This document shows positions 48,934 through 59,160 of a stretch of 64,000 bases of DNA, piece after piece (position 1 is the first letter of the stretch; the number at the start of each line of letters is the position of its first letter). Under the pieces are notes generated by a model, which saw only the letters and a program-made list of their open reading frames with translations, was not told the DNA's origin and did no database searches. The stretch is from Tritrichomonas musculus (taxonomy: Eukaryota; Parabasalia; Tritrichomonadida; Tritrichomonadidae), in the NCBI GenBank assembly GCA_039105265.1, contig JAPFFF010000006.1:3968001-4032000 (forward strand), written 5' to 3'. A program made the translations under genes and the position numbers.

Positions 48934-50016
48934 ATGTCACAATCAGCGGATGCAGAACTAGATAATCTTACACTCGGTGAAATTCAGGCAACGCTTAGGA
49001 TTAGACATGGACTTAAAGAAAATCTAATGCTTGCATTATTTAATCGCGTCACAGCTATTCTTATTAATGAACCAAACGTATTTTATCTTGATTCACCTAT
49101 AACTGTTTGCGGCGATATTCATGGTCAAATTCTTGACTTGTTTAAACTTTTTGAAAAATCAGGAGAAAATTTCAATGATAACGGTCCACCAAAACATAAA
49201 TACTTATTCTTAGGTGATTATGTTGATAGAGGATATTGCTCTATTGAAGTGTTCGCCTTTCTCGCTTTTATAAAAATCAAATATCCTGACTATATATACT
49301 TGTTAAGAGGAAATCATGAATATCGAGCTACTAATCAGCAATATGGACTTTTCCAAGATTGTTTAACATTATATGGCCATTCTGGTGTATGGTATGCAAT
49401 TAACAGCGTTTTTGACTATTTACCAATTGCCGCAGTTATTGATAACAAAATATTTTGTGTTCATGGAGGATTAAGTCCTAAAATCAATTACATTGGGCAA
49501 ATAACAGCACTTGACAGAACAAAAGATTATAATGATAATGCTAGTGGCGGCGGCTATTATGGTGATGATGAGAATAAACTCAAAAAGAGAAAGAGTGATT
49601 TGAACTTTTTAAATAAATCCCTTGCTGATTTAACCTGGTCTGATCCTGATGAAGTCGCTAAGTTTGTTCCAAATCGTAGAGGAAGTGGCTATTTGTTTGG
49701 TCCCAATCAAACCTTCTCTTTTCTTTATATGAATAATTTAATTCCTAGGCATTCTAAGCCTCAAAAAGTTGACTGGGAAAAATCGACTGATGGCTTTATT
49801 GCTCGTGCTCATCAACTTGCACAAGAAGGATACAATTGGTTTCATAATAATCGCCTTGTTATAGTATGGTCTGCACCAAATTACACTTACAAATATGAAA
49901 ACAAAGCTACTTTCATGAGAGTTGAACCAAATTTACCGCCAGAGTTCATCGAGTTTCAAAAAGATGAATCAAGCAGCAAAAAACCAGATGACACAATAAT
50001 TGATTATTTTGCCTAA
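48934..50016 (+). CDS. Divergent PP2A-type Ser/Thr phosphatase with two insertions (360 aa)
   Basis: PPP motifs are intact: GDIHG at 60-64, GDYVDRG near 94-100, RGNHE at 125-129, HGG near 177-179, and SAPNYTYKYENKATFM. Compared with the normal length of about 305-315 aa it has an insertion of about 30 residues after ALDRT (about 198-226; Gly/Asp/Lys-rich, probably a surface loop) and another near 270-290 (IPRHSKPQKVDWEKS). The C-terminus is IIDYFA, again PP2A-type but with Ala in place of the methylated Leu. It is a paralogue of 38125-39078, on the other strand. The insertions may change regulatory-subunit binding. Its leader is short; the next upstream gene is divergent at 48724. Confidence 0.9.
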   Translation: MSQSADAELDNLTLGEIQATLRIRHGLKENLMLALFNRVTAILINEPNVFYLDSPITVCGDIHGQILDLFKLFEKSGENFNDNGPPKHKYLFLGDYVDRGYCSIEVFAFLAFIKIKYPDYIYLLRGNHEYRATNQQYGLFQDCLTLYGHSGVWYAINSVFDYLPIAAVIDNKIFCVHGGLSPKINYIGQITALDRTKDYNDNASGGGYYGDDENKLKKRKSDLNFLNKSLADLTWSDPDEVAKFVPNRRGSGYLFGPNQTFSFLYMNNLIPRHSKPQKVDWEKSTDGFIARAHQLAQEGYNWFHNNRLVIVWSAPNYTYKYENKATFMRVEPNLPPEFIEFQKDESSSKKPDDTIIDYFA

Positions 50017-50422
50017 AACGTAAATAATTTTTTTTTTAATATGAATTTTAATTATTAAAATCATCTTTTAATAATAAATAACCACAAAGTATAAATCTAT
50101 ATTTATGATTAACTTAATCATAACCTCGAAATTTGGTGAAATAAACGTTTTTTGGGTTTTAAAAATCACCAAATGTAACCATATTATTGTCAAATAAATT
50201 TTTATTAATATTTATTATTGTCATAAACCATTGAATTATTTGAAAGAGGAATTAAATGAGTTTTATCAAAAGTCATATTAAAAATCGATAAGATTTTCTC
50301 AGTAAAAAAATGTTATTTTTTGAATATTACTAAATAATTGTATGATTTGTATAATATATCATATAAAATAATAATAAAAAGCTCATTTATATTGACGATG
50401 AAAAGCCAAATAACCGATTTCA

Positions 50423-50449
50423 CCAAAAGCCCAGGGTTTGGGCTTTTGG
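50423..50449. repeat. 11-bp hairpin with GGGTT loop
   Basis: CCAAAAGCCCA (50423-50433) pairs with TGGGCTTTTGG (50439-50449). The words CACCAAAA and TTTTGGCGA recur in both orders at 50130-50175 and 50490-50525, so this may be a decayed inverted-repeat element. Confidence 0.6.
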
Positions 50450-50667
50450 CGACAGCATTCAATTTTGAATAGTTTACATATATTTTGGAGATCACCAAAA
50501 CGGTTTTTTTGGCGATGGCGATTTGAAAAGCTTTCAAAATATCATATAAAATATAAAAAAAAAAATAAGATATAAATATATAATAAAATCAATAAAAGCA
50601 TTTTTTCAATTGAAAATAAATTTTTTTCATTTATATTTTAAATATATACCGATATAAAATGTATTTA

Positions 50668-50816
50668 AAATATTAATAGTATTAATATTTTTATGAATAT
50701 ATATAGCCGAATAATAAATAATGCATTGAAATAATGCATTGAAATATTAATAGTATTTATATTTTTATGAATATATATAGCCGAATAATAAATAATGCAT
50801 TGAAATATTAATAGTA
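50668..50816. repeat. 61-bp tandem repeat, two full copies plus a start
   Basis: ATATATATAGCCGAATAATA occurs in both copies (from 50668 and 50741), spaced by a 12-bp AT-rich linker, and a third copy begins at 50802. A further copy lies at 51596-51646, so the unit is dispersed as well as tandem. Confidence 0.75.
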
Positions 50817-51196
50817 CAGCTAATTTTTATCGTAATGGAACTAAATTTACTACAATAAGGAAAAAATAGAAAAAAATATAACCATTTTTTGTAAAAAACG
50901 TAAATAATTGAAAAAATATTGTAACACAATTTTTGAATAGTAAATATTTATTTCAAATAAATAAATAAATAAAATGATTTTAATATAAAAAACTGAGATA
51001 TAACAATATTTTAAAAACATTGAAATTGAAAGGTAAAATATTTAGCCATTACAATAAGCTTATTGTATTAAAATTTGATTATTTATTTGGCAGCTTAAGG
51101 CTAAAATAATCTGCCTTATAATAGGTCAATATAAACGGTTATGTAAAATTAAAAAAAAAAATCGAATAAGTATTCAATTTTAATTGACCATAGGGA

Positions 51197-51325
51197 AGGC
51201 CAAAAAAAGCGGTATACGAAAAAATCGACGGTTTTTCGTATACGAAACCGTTTTTATTCACCATATTGAAGGCCAAAAAAAAAGCGGTATACGAAAAAAT
51301 TGAAAGGTTTTCGTATAAAAATTCA
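51197..51325. repeat. 73-bp tandem repeat, two copies
   Basis: GGCC followed by an A run and GCGGTATACGAAAAAAT occurs at 51198 and 51271. Each copy also folds on itself through CGTATACG words. Confidence 0.65.
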
Positions 51326-51595
51326 TTCAATTTTGAGCTTTTTTGAGATTTTTTTAATCGTAGACGATAATATTTAACTGAAATTTTAATGATCGTGATT
51401 TATATATTTTTCAATTATTTATGATCGAAAAAAATATTTTCTAAACGTTAAAATTTTATTAAAAAAGTTACTTTTAAACGATTAAAAAATTATTAAAAAA
51501 ATTAGAAAAAAACTATGTTTTTTAAAAGTATTTTTCATTTTCCACGATAAGACAAACTATAATTGAGAGGTCTGTTTCGTTTAAATTTATGCTGT

Positions 51596-51646
51596 AATTA
51601 ATAGTATTAATATTTTTATGAATATATATAGCCGAGTAATTAAATA
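51596..51646. repeat. Dispersed copy of the 61-bp repeat
   Basis: It contains TTAATAGTATTAATATTTTT and ATATATAGCCGA as in 50668-50816, about 0.8 kb away. Confidence 0.7.
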
Positions 51647-53344
51647 AATTCATTAAATTTATTGAATGTTGATTCGTAAATTGAATTATTATTTAATCTA
51701 ATATCATTTAAGGGTAAAGTTGGCTTTTCTTTTTTTTGAAATCTTTTAATTTATTCTATGTGCTGCTTGAATGAATTGTATGATCATTGAATTTATTTCT
51801 ATGTAAATTCAATCTTTTCTGAGGGGCATTCAAATGAACAGAAAAAAAGGAGCTCCACAGAGCTATCAAATCAATTTTTGTACAAAAAAGCATTACAACG
51901 TAATGTAAAATATTCTGAATTTTGGATATATAACAAAAAATGGTCCAAATTATGAAAAAAATAAAAAATGAAAATTACATAATCCAAAAAATATCAAGAA
52001 AACATTTTTTTAATAAAAAAAGTGCATATTTCTAATTTTAAACATATATACAAGGGGAATCATTTGTTTTTATCATATTTAATTTGAAGCAGAACGAATT
52101 ACAATGCTTTTTTTTTCTTCAATTTAGAAAAAAATATTTTTTCTACTTAATTCTATTGATATTGGTTGATATATATTTTTTATACGAATATTTTAGATTG
52201 ATATTCGATATTCATTAAGAAAAATATTTGTTTTAAAATGCAATAAAATTATTTGAAAATTTTATCATGAAAATTTTGATGTTAGCAAGTCGGCTCTTCT
52301 CGAATAGGAAACTTTTTGGATTTGTACTAGGAAAATATAATTAATAGCATTTATTATAATAAAATGGCCCATTAAAAATTAGAAAATTTGAATCATGGAG
52401 AAAATTGAATATTGATATTTCTGTGATTTTTTGATTTGATGGATTTTTCCTATTATATTTTATGTAGTATTTGATATATACATAAAATTAAGGAATCTAA
52501 TTGCGTGTAAAATGAAAAATTGGCACTTTCAAATAAGTTTGTTTTTGAAAATATTGAAAGGGTTGAAAGTTGAATAAAATCAAAATCAAAAAACTATTTA
52601 TCATATCTTATTATTAAAAAAGCATAAATTATTTTAATTTTTATATTAATTTATATAATATATATATATATATTATTTATTAAATATTAGTAATATAATT
52701 AATATGGAAAAAAATATTCTTTTTTTAAGTTAACTTAAAAATTCAATGGAGATAAAAAAATTTGAATGAATGCTTTTTCGTTTTTTTATTCAAAATTATG
52801 AGATAAACAATGTTTTTATCTCAATAAATTAATCATAATTTATATATATAATATCAGATAATAGACATAATAATTAATTTAACTAAAAAAAACATATATA
52901 TCCATATATATTTAAAAATATATATTTATTTTGAACGATATATATTTATTTTGCAATTAAACTTGACCATAATTTGTACAATCTTATGGACTTGAACTTC
53001 AGATATCATACAATCTAACGATTGCTTGCTTTGTTGTTTGGTTTGGAAATATCTTCCTTTAAAAATTTTGAAAAATTTTTAACAAAATTTTTTTTCCAAC
53101 CAAAATTCAGAGAAAAATCCACATTTCAAATTTCAATTTTCAGTTAATTTCCCTACTTTTGGTATTTTTAATTATCTGATGCTTTAACGATTTCTAATTC
53201 AAGATTTCTCAATTTTTCACCAATATTTGACCTAAAATAAAAGCAAAATATGAATTCAATTTTTATATTCGTTTTTAAATAAATTGATTACTTTACAATT
53301 TTTTTGATCTCATTCAATATGGCCTCTATTTTGTCAAAAATTTC

Positions 53345-53355
53345 TCTTCACTTCA
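53345..53355 (+). promoter_or_regulatory. Candidate initiator element before the TKL-like kinase gene
   Basis: CTTCACTTC contains TCACT, which matches the trichomonad initiator consensus TCA(Y)(W), with the A twelve bases before the ATG, inside the usual distance. A single short match cannot prove a start site. Confidence 0.4.
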
Positions 53356-53361
53356 AATTTA

Positions 53362-54363
53362 ATGATACCAGGTGGAGGCGTTTTCGCAAAATATCTTGTT
53401 GATATCTCTAAGTTCAATGTAGATTCCGCAGTACTTGGAAAGGGTGCATGCGGAGTAGTTCATAAGGGTAAAACCCCACCAACTAAAAAGCACCCTGAGC
53501 CAATGGATTGTGCTGTTAAATATTTAAATGCAGGCTCAATTAAAACCAACCAGGAACAAATGAAATTTCATAACGAGATTGGATGCCAAGTTTCCTTGAA
53601 ACATGTAGCTATTTTACCTTTAATTGGCTATTCTATTCCATTTATGGGACATGGCCATTATGCTGTTGTTACTCAATTAATGAAAAATGGCTCACTTTTC
53701 GATTTGATTCAAAAAGTTGGAGCAGGAAATGCTCCAGATGAATGGGATACTATCAGAGCAATCAATATTTTTGGCATTGCAGCTGGAATGGCATACGTCC
53801 ATCAGAAAAATATTATTCATAGGGATCTGAAAACCGAAAATGTTATGCTTGATGAAAATTATTATCCAAAAATCGCAGATTTTGGTCTATCAAAAGTCTT
53901 TGAAGAAGGAACTCAAAATCAAATTGAACAAACTCTTAACATTGGAACTCCAACTTATATGGCTCCTGAAATCATAGAGGGAGATACCCATTATTCAAAC
54001 AAAGTCGATGTCTTCGCTTATTCAATTATTCTGTATGAGCTAATGACAAACAACAAGCCTTGGTCAGATAAAGGCAACCTTACCACCTTTAATCTCCTCA
54101 AATATGTTTCAGAAGGTCAACGACCTACTATTCGTGATCGTGAAATTCCTGAACTATACGTGGAACTCATAAATTATTGCTGGGATTCAAATCCAGAAAA
54201 CCGTCCAACATTTCTACAAATGGTGAAAGGCTTCATGGACCACCAAGAAGAGTACTTCGACATGACCTTAGTAGATGAAGAAAAGTTCCAAGATTACATT
54301 GAAGCAGCAACAAAAGATTTAGACTTCAGTAAACTTTCCGAAGAAGAAGAAAAAGGAGAATAA
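53362..54363 (+). CDS. TKL-like Ser/Thr protein kinase (333 aa)
   Basis: Kinase domain motifs are complete: glycine loop GKGACGVV at 26-33, Lys53 (CAVKYL), HRDLKTEN at 152-159, DFG at 172-174, and GTPTYMAPEII near 194-204. The N-terminus is only about 20 residues and the C-terminal extension after the kinase is about 40 acidic residues. Words such as YSNKVDVFAYSIILYELMT and WDSNPENRPTF resemble the large TKL-type kinase family that is expanded in Trichomonas and Entamoeba. It would act in the cytosol; no membrane span or adaptor domain is present. Intron-free and isolated: the nearest genes are 3.3 kb upstream and 2.6 kb downstream. Confidence 0.88.
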   Translation: MIPGGGVFAKYLVDISKFNVDSAVLGKGACGVVHKGKTPPTKKHPEPMDCAVKYLNAGSIKTNQEQMKFHNEIGCQVSLKHVAILPLIGYSIPFMGHGHYAVVTQLMKNGSLFDLIQKVGAGNAPDEWDTIRAINIFGIAAGMAYVHQKNIIHRDLKTENVMLDENYYPKIADFGLSKVFEEGTQNQIEQTLNIGTPTYMAPEIIEGDTHYSNKVDVFAYSIILYELMTNNKPWSDKGNLTTFNLLKYVSEGQRPTIRDREIPELYVELINYCWDSNPENRPTFLQMVKGFMDHQEEYFDMTLVDEEKFQDYIEAATKDLDFSKLSEEEEKGE

Positions 54364-54764
54364 TTATTATTATTTAAACTATATAAATAAATTAAAAAAA
54401 GTGTTCATTTAATTTTTTTTTTTCATAATTGTTAGCTTTACCAGTCATATTACCTTATAATTTATAAATTTGCGAGAATATTTATAATATCATATTATCT
54501 ATAATTAATTTCATTATATAGTTAAGGGATACTAAATTACTAATGCATCGTATTATAAATTAAAATTGATGATAGCTTCTTTTATGGATAAATCATATTA
54601 AATTTTCTCTTCAAATTAATAGAATATACTTGAATAAGTATTTAGGAAGTGTTATATGTCTTTTATTTCTTGAAATTTCGCATAAATTACTTTAAAACAA
54701 ATAAAATAAAGAAACAAAACATAAATAAAATTGAATTACCTAAAAAGTTAATTCTTCTTTAAAA

Positions 54765-54900
54765 GTCAATCGAAAATTATTAAAAAGTGAACCGAAAATT
54801 AACAAAAAGTGAACCGAACATTAGCAAATAATTAAACACAAGTTATCAAAAAGTCATTCGAAGATTATCAAAAAGTGAACCGAAAATTATCAAAAATTTA
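54765..54900. repeat. Degenerate 22-26 bp tandem repeat
   Basis: AAAAAGTGAACCGAAAATTA recurs with small changes about five times. A related word, TCAAAAAGTGAACACGAT, lies at 55576. The spacer 54364-55146 holds nothing else. Confidence 0.65.
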
Positions 54901-55154
54901 AAAATAACGTTTTCCCCAGAAAAAAAATATGTTTTGTAAAAGTTAAAATAGAGCTACGCCTGTCGAGCGATATTTTTTTATATTTTAATATGATATAATA
55001 TATTTATATTTATAAATATATAATAATAGTTATCCCCTAGAAATTCAATCTAGCCCAAAATAAGCTCAAATAAAACAAATATTATTTTTTCAAAAAGTTA
55101 TTTTTCTTTATAATCAAAATATATATTATATATGATATTAAATAAATTATATAT

Positions 55155-56209
55155 CAGGGATGTTTATCGATAGTGTCCGATAACGGTTAAATACGTTGCC
55201 AATATTATCGATATTATCGGGAGTAGAGTAGAATAACCGATACTATCCGATAATAAATATCATTATCGATAAAAACGGTTTTTATCATGGCCAATAATGA
55301 CCAATATTTTTAACTTTTTTAAGGTAAAGAAAAGATATTTACTAGAAATTATGGCTATTTAATTGTTATATAATTATATAAAAGTTATTTTTTCAAGTAA
55401 TGACATATAAAAAAGCTTGTATGTACAAATGATCAAATTATTAAAAAGGATTTTTTATATTTCATAGGAAATTAACTTTTATTATAATAAAAGATAAGTA
55501 ATGTATTATAATTCTAATAATATTTAAGTATGAAATTTAAAATCAATAAAGATAATTTTATTTTGGCAAAAAAATTAAATTTATCAAAAAGTGAACACGA
55601 TAACTTTTTGTAAATTAATAAAATTCTCTCCATTTCTCTAAATATTTTTAGACTTGATATTCTTTTAATAAAAAAAAACGCAAATTATTTTAGTAGCATT
55701 GCATTAATATTTCATTACATATTAAGATTCGTTAATTTGCAAATATGGAAATAATTTAATACTGAGAAGATATGAGGAAATTATCGTCTTATAACTTTGT
55801 TCTTAATCATAATCTTTTTTTGTTGGCCAATTGGTTCTTTTTTAAAAATTTTGAAAATAATCTTTTTATGTATTAATCAAAAACCTGATTTTTTAGCTTC
55901 TCATTATTATATTGGACATATAATGCACTCTGACCTTATTTCGCTTATTTCAACATGCACTATTGAAGTACAATTAAAAATATAAAATTCCAAATTTTAA
56001 TCAAAAAAGTAAAAAAAAAGTATGGAAGTTTTATTATAAAATATCGGAGAATATCGAACCGTAACCGTCCGATAGTGACCAAATATCGGCGGTTTTACTT
56101 AACGTATTTATCGATAATTATTGGTTATCGAACAAATTTTTATCGATATTATCGGACTATCGATAATGAGCCGATAATCGATATTTATCATCATCGATCG
56201 ACAACCCTG
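55155..56209. mobile_element. hAT-like element with CGATAAT motif arrays (1.06 kb)
   Basis: The left end CAGGGATGTTTATCGATAG is mirrored imperfectly at the right end, which closes with CGACAACCCTG at 56209. TTATATAT flanks both sides (55147-55154, 56210-56217); because the site is TA-rich the duplication is weaker proof here. CGATAA, ATCGAT and TATCGG words are packed into the outer 150 bp on each side. The AT-rich core (55370-56040) has no transposase; a 62-codon frame in it is not supported as a gene. Confidence 0.75.
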
Positions 56210-56217
56210 TTATATAT

Positions 56218-56972
56218 ATATATATATATAATATTTATTTATCGGATATCGAGATAACTAAACAAATTTCAGTTTTTTGAAATGATCAGTATTTAATTTA
56301 TTTTATTTTATACAAATAAATGGAATATTAGGCAGTTTATTAATATTAAAATGAAAATAATATTCAAGTATTTTTGATAAGATACAAAGATAATGAACAT
56401 ACTAAATTATACAAAAAATACGTTATTTATGTTCTCACACTTCTGTTTTCATTGAGACGATGAACAAATTTTTCTTTAACACATCAATGTTTAATAATTT
56501 TAATATATTGTTTTGCTCACACTGGAATAATTTATATTTTAATAAAATCCATAAAAAAATTCCAATAAAAGAGATGAAAAATATCCTGAAAATTGGTATT
56601 CTAAAAGAAATTTTTTCAAAAGTTTACAAAAATCCATAAAAAAATTTCAGTGTTTCCAAAAAATTTAATTATCTCAAAAGTATATGTCAAAATAATGTGT
56701 ATCTTCAAAAAAAAATTTAGATGAACAGTTTTTTGAAAGAAAATTCATTAAATAAATCAAGACTTTGATCTGCTTTTTATGCATTGCATTAAGTATCGAA
56801 AAAATTGAGATTCTTTTTTTCTATGCAACATAAAATATTTAAAAGAAAATTTTTAAAGAAAAGTTTTTATTAAAGCAGTTTTGACAAGAGAATTTCATTT
56901 AACTTGTCTCAAAAAATCCACTTTTTTAGATAATTAAAAATTATATAAAAGCCTTCATCATCCACAGAAAAA
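56218..56972. other. Spacer before the PAK-like kinase
   Basis: AT-rich; no repeat element or gene seen. The leader just before 56973 has a TCATCATCC stretch, close to but not a full match for the trichomonad initiator. Confidence 0.35.
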
Positions 56973-58277
56973 ATGAACAAGAGAAGGTTATCGCAACCTC
57001 AATTTACTCCTAGTGCGCCTCTTGATATCAGTACCAAAAAACCATTCAAGCATACTGCTCATAAACAAGTTGACAAGACTTCCAAAATTATATTAAAAAC
57101 CCCAGAAACTAGTAAGACTATTTTACCAAGTAATAATGCCAATGGTACTACTAAAGATACAGAATCACCTTCTGAGCAGCATGAAGTTCATGTACATATA
57201 GAAAATAAGGCAGGAATTTCTGGGCTTCCAGAGTGGATGGAAGAAAAATTTCGTTCCTCTGGTATTGATAAACAACAATTGATTGATCATTCTCAGGAAA
57301 TACTTGAAGTAATGAATTTTGTCAATGCAAATAAATCTCGGAAAGGAGTTTTATGTAGCAAGTCTTATATTGATTTTGACGCGAAGAAAAAGAGGGAAAT
57401 GATAGAAATCGAAAAAATCAATCCAAATACATTTTTATCTAATATTGTCCAAATTGGTTCTGGCGCTACTTCAACAGTTTTTAGAGCAAATCTTACAGAA
57501 TTTAGCAAGATAGTTGCTGTAAAAGCTGTTGACCTTGAGAAAAATGAACGCCAACAAATTGAAAATGAAATATATTTGCAGAGACAACTTCTTGATAAAA
57601 ATATTGTACAAATATATCGTGTATGCGAAGATAAAATGTGGCTCTACATAATTATGGAATATGTTAGAGGCGGAACTTTGACTGACATTTTAACAATATG
57701 TTATCTTACAGAAAGAAATATAGCATATTTTATTAAAAATGTCTTACAAGCTCTTATAGTTATTCATGATGCTAATCTTATTCATAGAGATATAAAAAGT
57801 GATAATATACTTGTGTCACGCAATGGCGATGTTAAATTAACAGATTTCGGCTACACAGCACCAAGTTCAGGCGACTTAAGAAATAATATAATATGCGGTA
57901 CCCCATACTGGATGGCACCTGAACTTATTAGAGGTGAACATTATGGAAAAGAGGTAGATATATGGTCACTGGGCATTTTATGCATAGAGTTAGCAGAAGG
58001 TGCGCCCCCATATATCAATGAACAGCCACTGAGTGCACTTTACCTTATAGTTGTAAAAGGTGTTGATGGCCTTAAAGATAAATCTAAATGGTCACCTGAA
58101 TTCAATGATTTTATTGATTTATGTTTACAGCGGGATCCAAAAAGAAGACCTACGGCAAAAGAATTAAACAATCATCCTTTCCTCAAAGAAATATCAAGCG
58201 TCCAGGAAATTGCGGCTCTTGAAAGATCTACCGAAGAGGAGAAAAAGAAGATTAATCATCAAAATAGCAAAGCTTGA
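56973..58277 (+). CDS. PAK/STE20-like protein kinase with CRIB motif (434 aa)
   Basis: Residues 19-34 form a CRIB-type Rac/Cdc42-binding motif (IS-x-P-F-x-H-x-x-H), followed after a Ser/Asn-rich linker of about 45 residues by GISGLPEWMEEKFRSSGIDK, which resembles the autoinhibitory part of PAK. The kinase domain has GSGATSTV at 162-169, Lys184, HRDIKSDN at 271-278, DFG at 291-293 and GTPYWMAPE at 309-317, all STE20/PAK style. It would be switched on by a GTP-bound Rho/Rac protein and act on the actin cytoskeleton. The linker between CRIB and inhibitory segment is longer than in animal PAKs. Intron-free. Confidence 0.88.
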   Translation: MNKRRLSQPQFTPSAPLDISTKKPFKHTAHKQVDKTSKIILKTPETSKTILPSNNANGTTKDTESPSEQHEVHVHIENKAGISGLPEWMEEKFRSSGIDKQQLIDHSQEILEVMNFVNANKSRKGVLCSKSYIDFDAKKKREMIEIEKINPNTFLSNIVQIGSGATSTVFRANLTEFSKIVAVKAVDLEKNERQQIENEIYLQRQLLDKNIVQIYRVCEDKMWLYIIMEYVRGGTLTDILTICYLTERNIAYFIKNVLQALIVIHDANLIHRDIKSDNILVSRNGDVKLTDFGYTAPSSGDLRNNIICGTPYWMAPELIRGEHYGKEVDIWSLGILCIELAEGAPPYINEQPLSALYLIVVKGVDGLKDKSKWSPEFNDFIDLCLQRDPKRRPTAKELNNHPFLKEISSVQEIAALERSTEEEKKKINHQNSKA

Positions 58278-58721
58278 TTTTGTGTCTTTTTTTTAAATGT
58301 TTCTTAATAAATCCGAATTATTCATATACATCTTTTTATTTGAATTATTTCAATATTATAATTGAAAATTATATTTGGCGAACGTTTATTATCTGGACTT
58401 TTTATGTGGCTCTAACATATTCCATAATTTTAACTTGATTATTTACATATATTATACAATAATTTAAATACTCTTTTCTTATTTATAGAACAAATATATT
58501 AATTTTACATTAATTTTTAAATAAACTTTTTATTTCGTGCATGTAATCATAAAAATAATAAAAAACAAAAAAACATCCATTCAAATTTTTGAATATTCTT
58601 GAAAAAGAATACTGTTTTTATCAATATATACTTTTACCAGATATTATATCGGATAATATCATTATTTTACCAAAAAAATAATATATCAAATAAAAAAATA
58701 TTATGTCTGTTTCACTTATAA
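58278..58721. other. Spacer after the PAK-like gene
   Basis: AT-rich, no gene or repeat recognised before the inverted-repeat element starts at 58726. Confidence 0.35.
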
Positions 58722-58725
58722 TATA

Positions 58726-59160
58726 GGTAGGGAAAAAGGTCGGGTGGTTAATTGAAAAAAGTCGGGTATTGAGCGAAAAAAGTAGAGTATGAATGGAAAA
58801 AAATAATTCTTTTTCAGAAAAAAGTAAAGTAATCTTCAGAAATATTTTTTACTTCTTCAGAAATATTTTCTTCTTCTTTAGAAAAAGGTCGTTCTTTTTT
58901 AGAAATATTTTTTTCTTCTTCGGAAGAAGGTCGTTCTTTTTTAGAAATATTTCTTTCTTTTTTAGAAAATGACGAATTCATTTTTAGAAAAAGGTCCTTC
59001 TTTTTTAGAAGTATTTTTTACTTTATTAGAAAAACGTCGAACCATGAATAGAAATCAAATTTGGGCTTTTTTAAAAAATACCAGTTTCTCAACTATAAAA
59101 CTAAATATTATATTTTAATCGATCACCTGATCAGAAAAATTGTTTTAAATATCATTATTA
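58726..59160 (+). repeat. Left 435-bp terminal inverted repeat
   Basis: It carries the AGAAATATTT-type units between about 58816 and 59030, then TACCAGTTTCTCAACTATAA and GATCACCTGATCAGAAAAAT toward the inner edge. Confidence 0.85.

Larger units (their letters stand above)
50017..53361. other. 3.3-kb spacer with scattered repeats
   Basis: No gene is supported. Listed separately are a hairpin (50423-50449), a tandem/dispersed repeat (50668-50816 and 51596-51646) and a 73-bp tandem repeat (51197-51325). The remainder is AT-rich filler with TA runs (for example around 52660). A short frame at 51139-51330 is only the 73-bp repeat translated. Confidence 0.5.

Noticed and set aside
51139-51330. Small protein with internal repeat (63 codons)
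   Set aside because: The internal repeat is the 73-bp DNA repeat; both copies also fold as palindromes.
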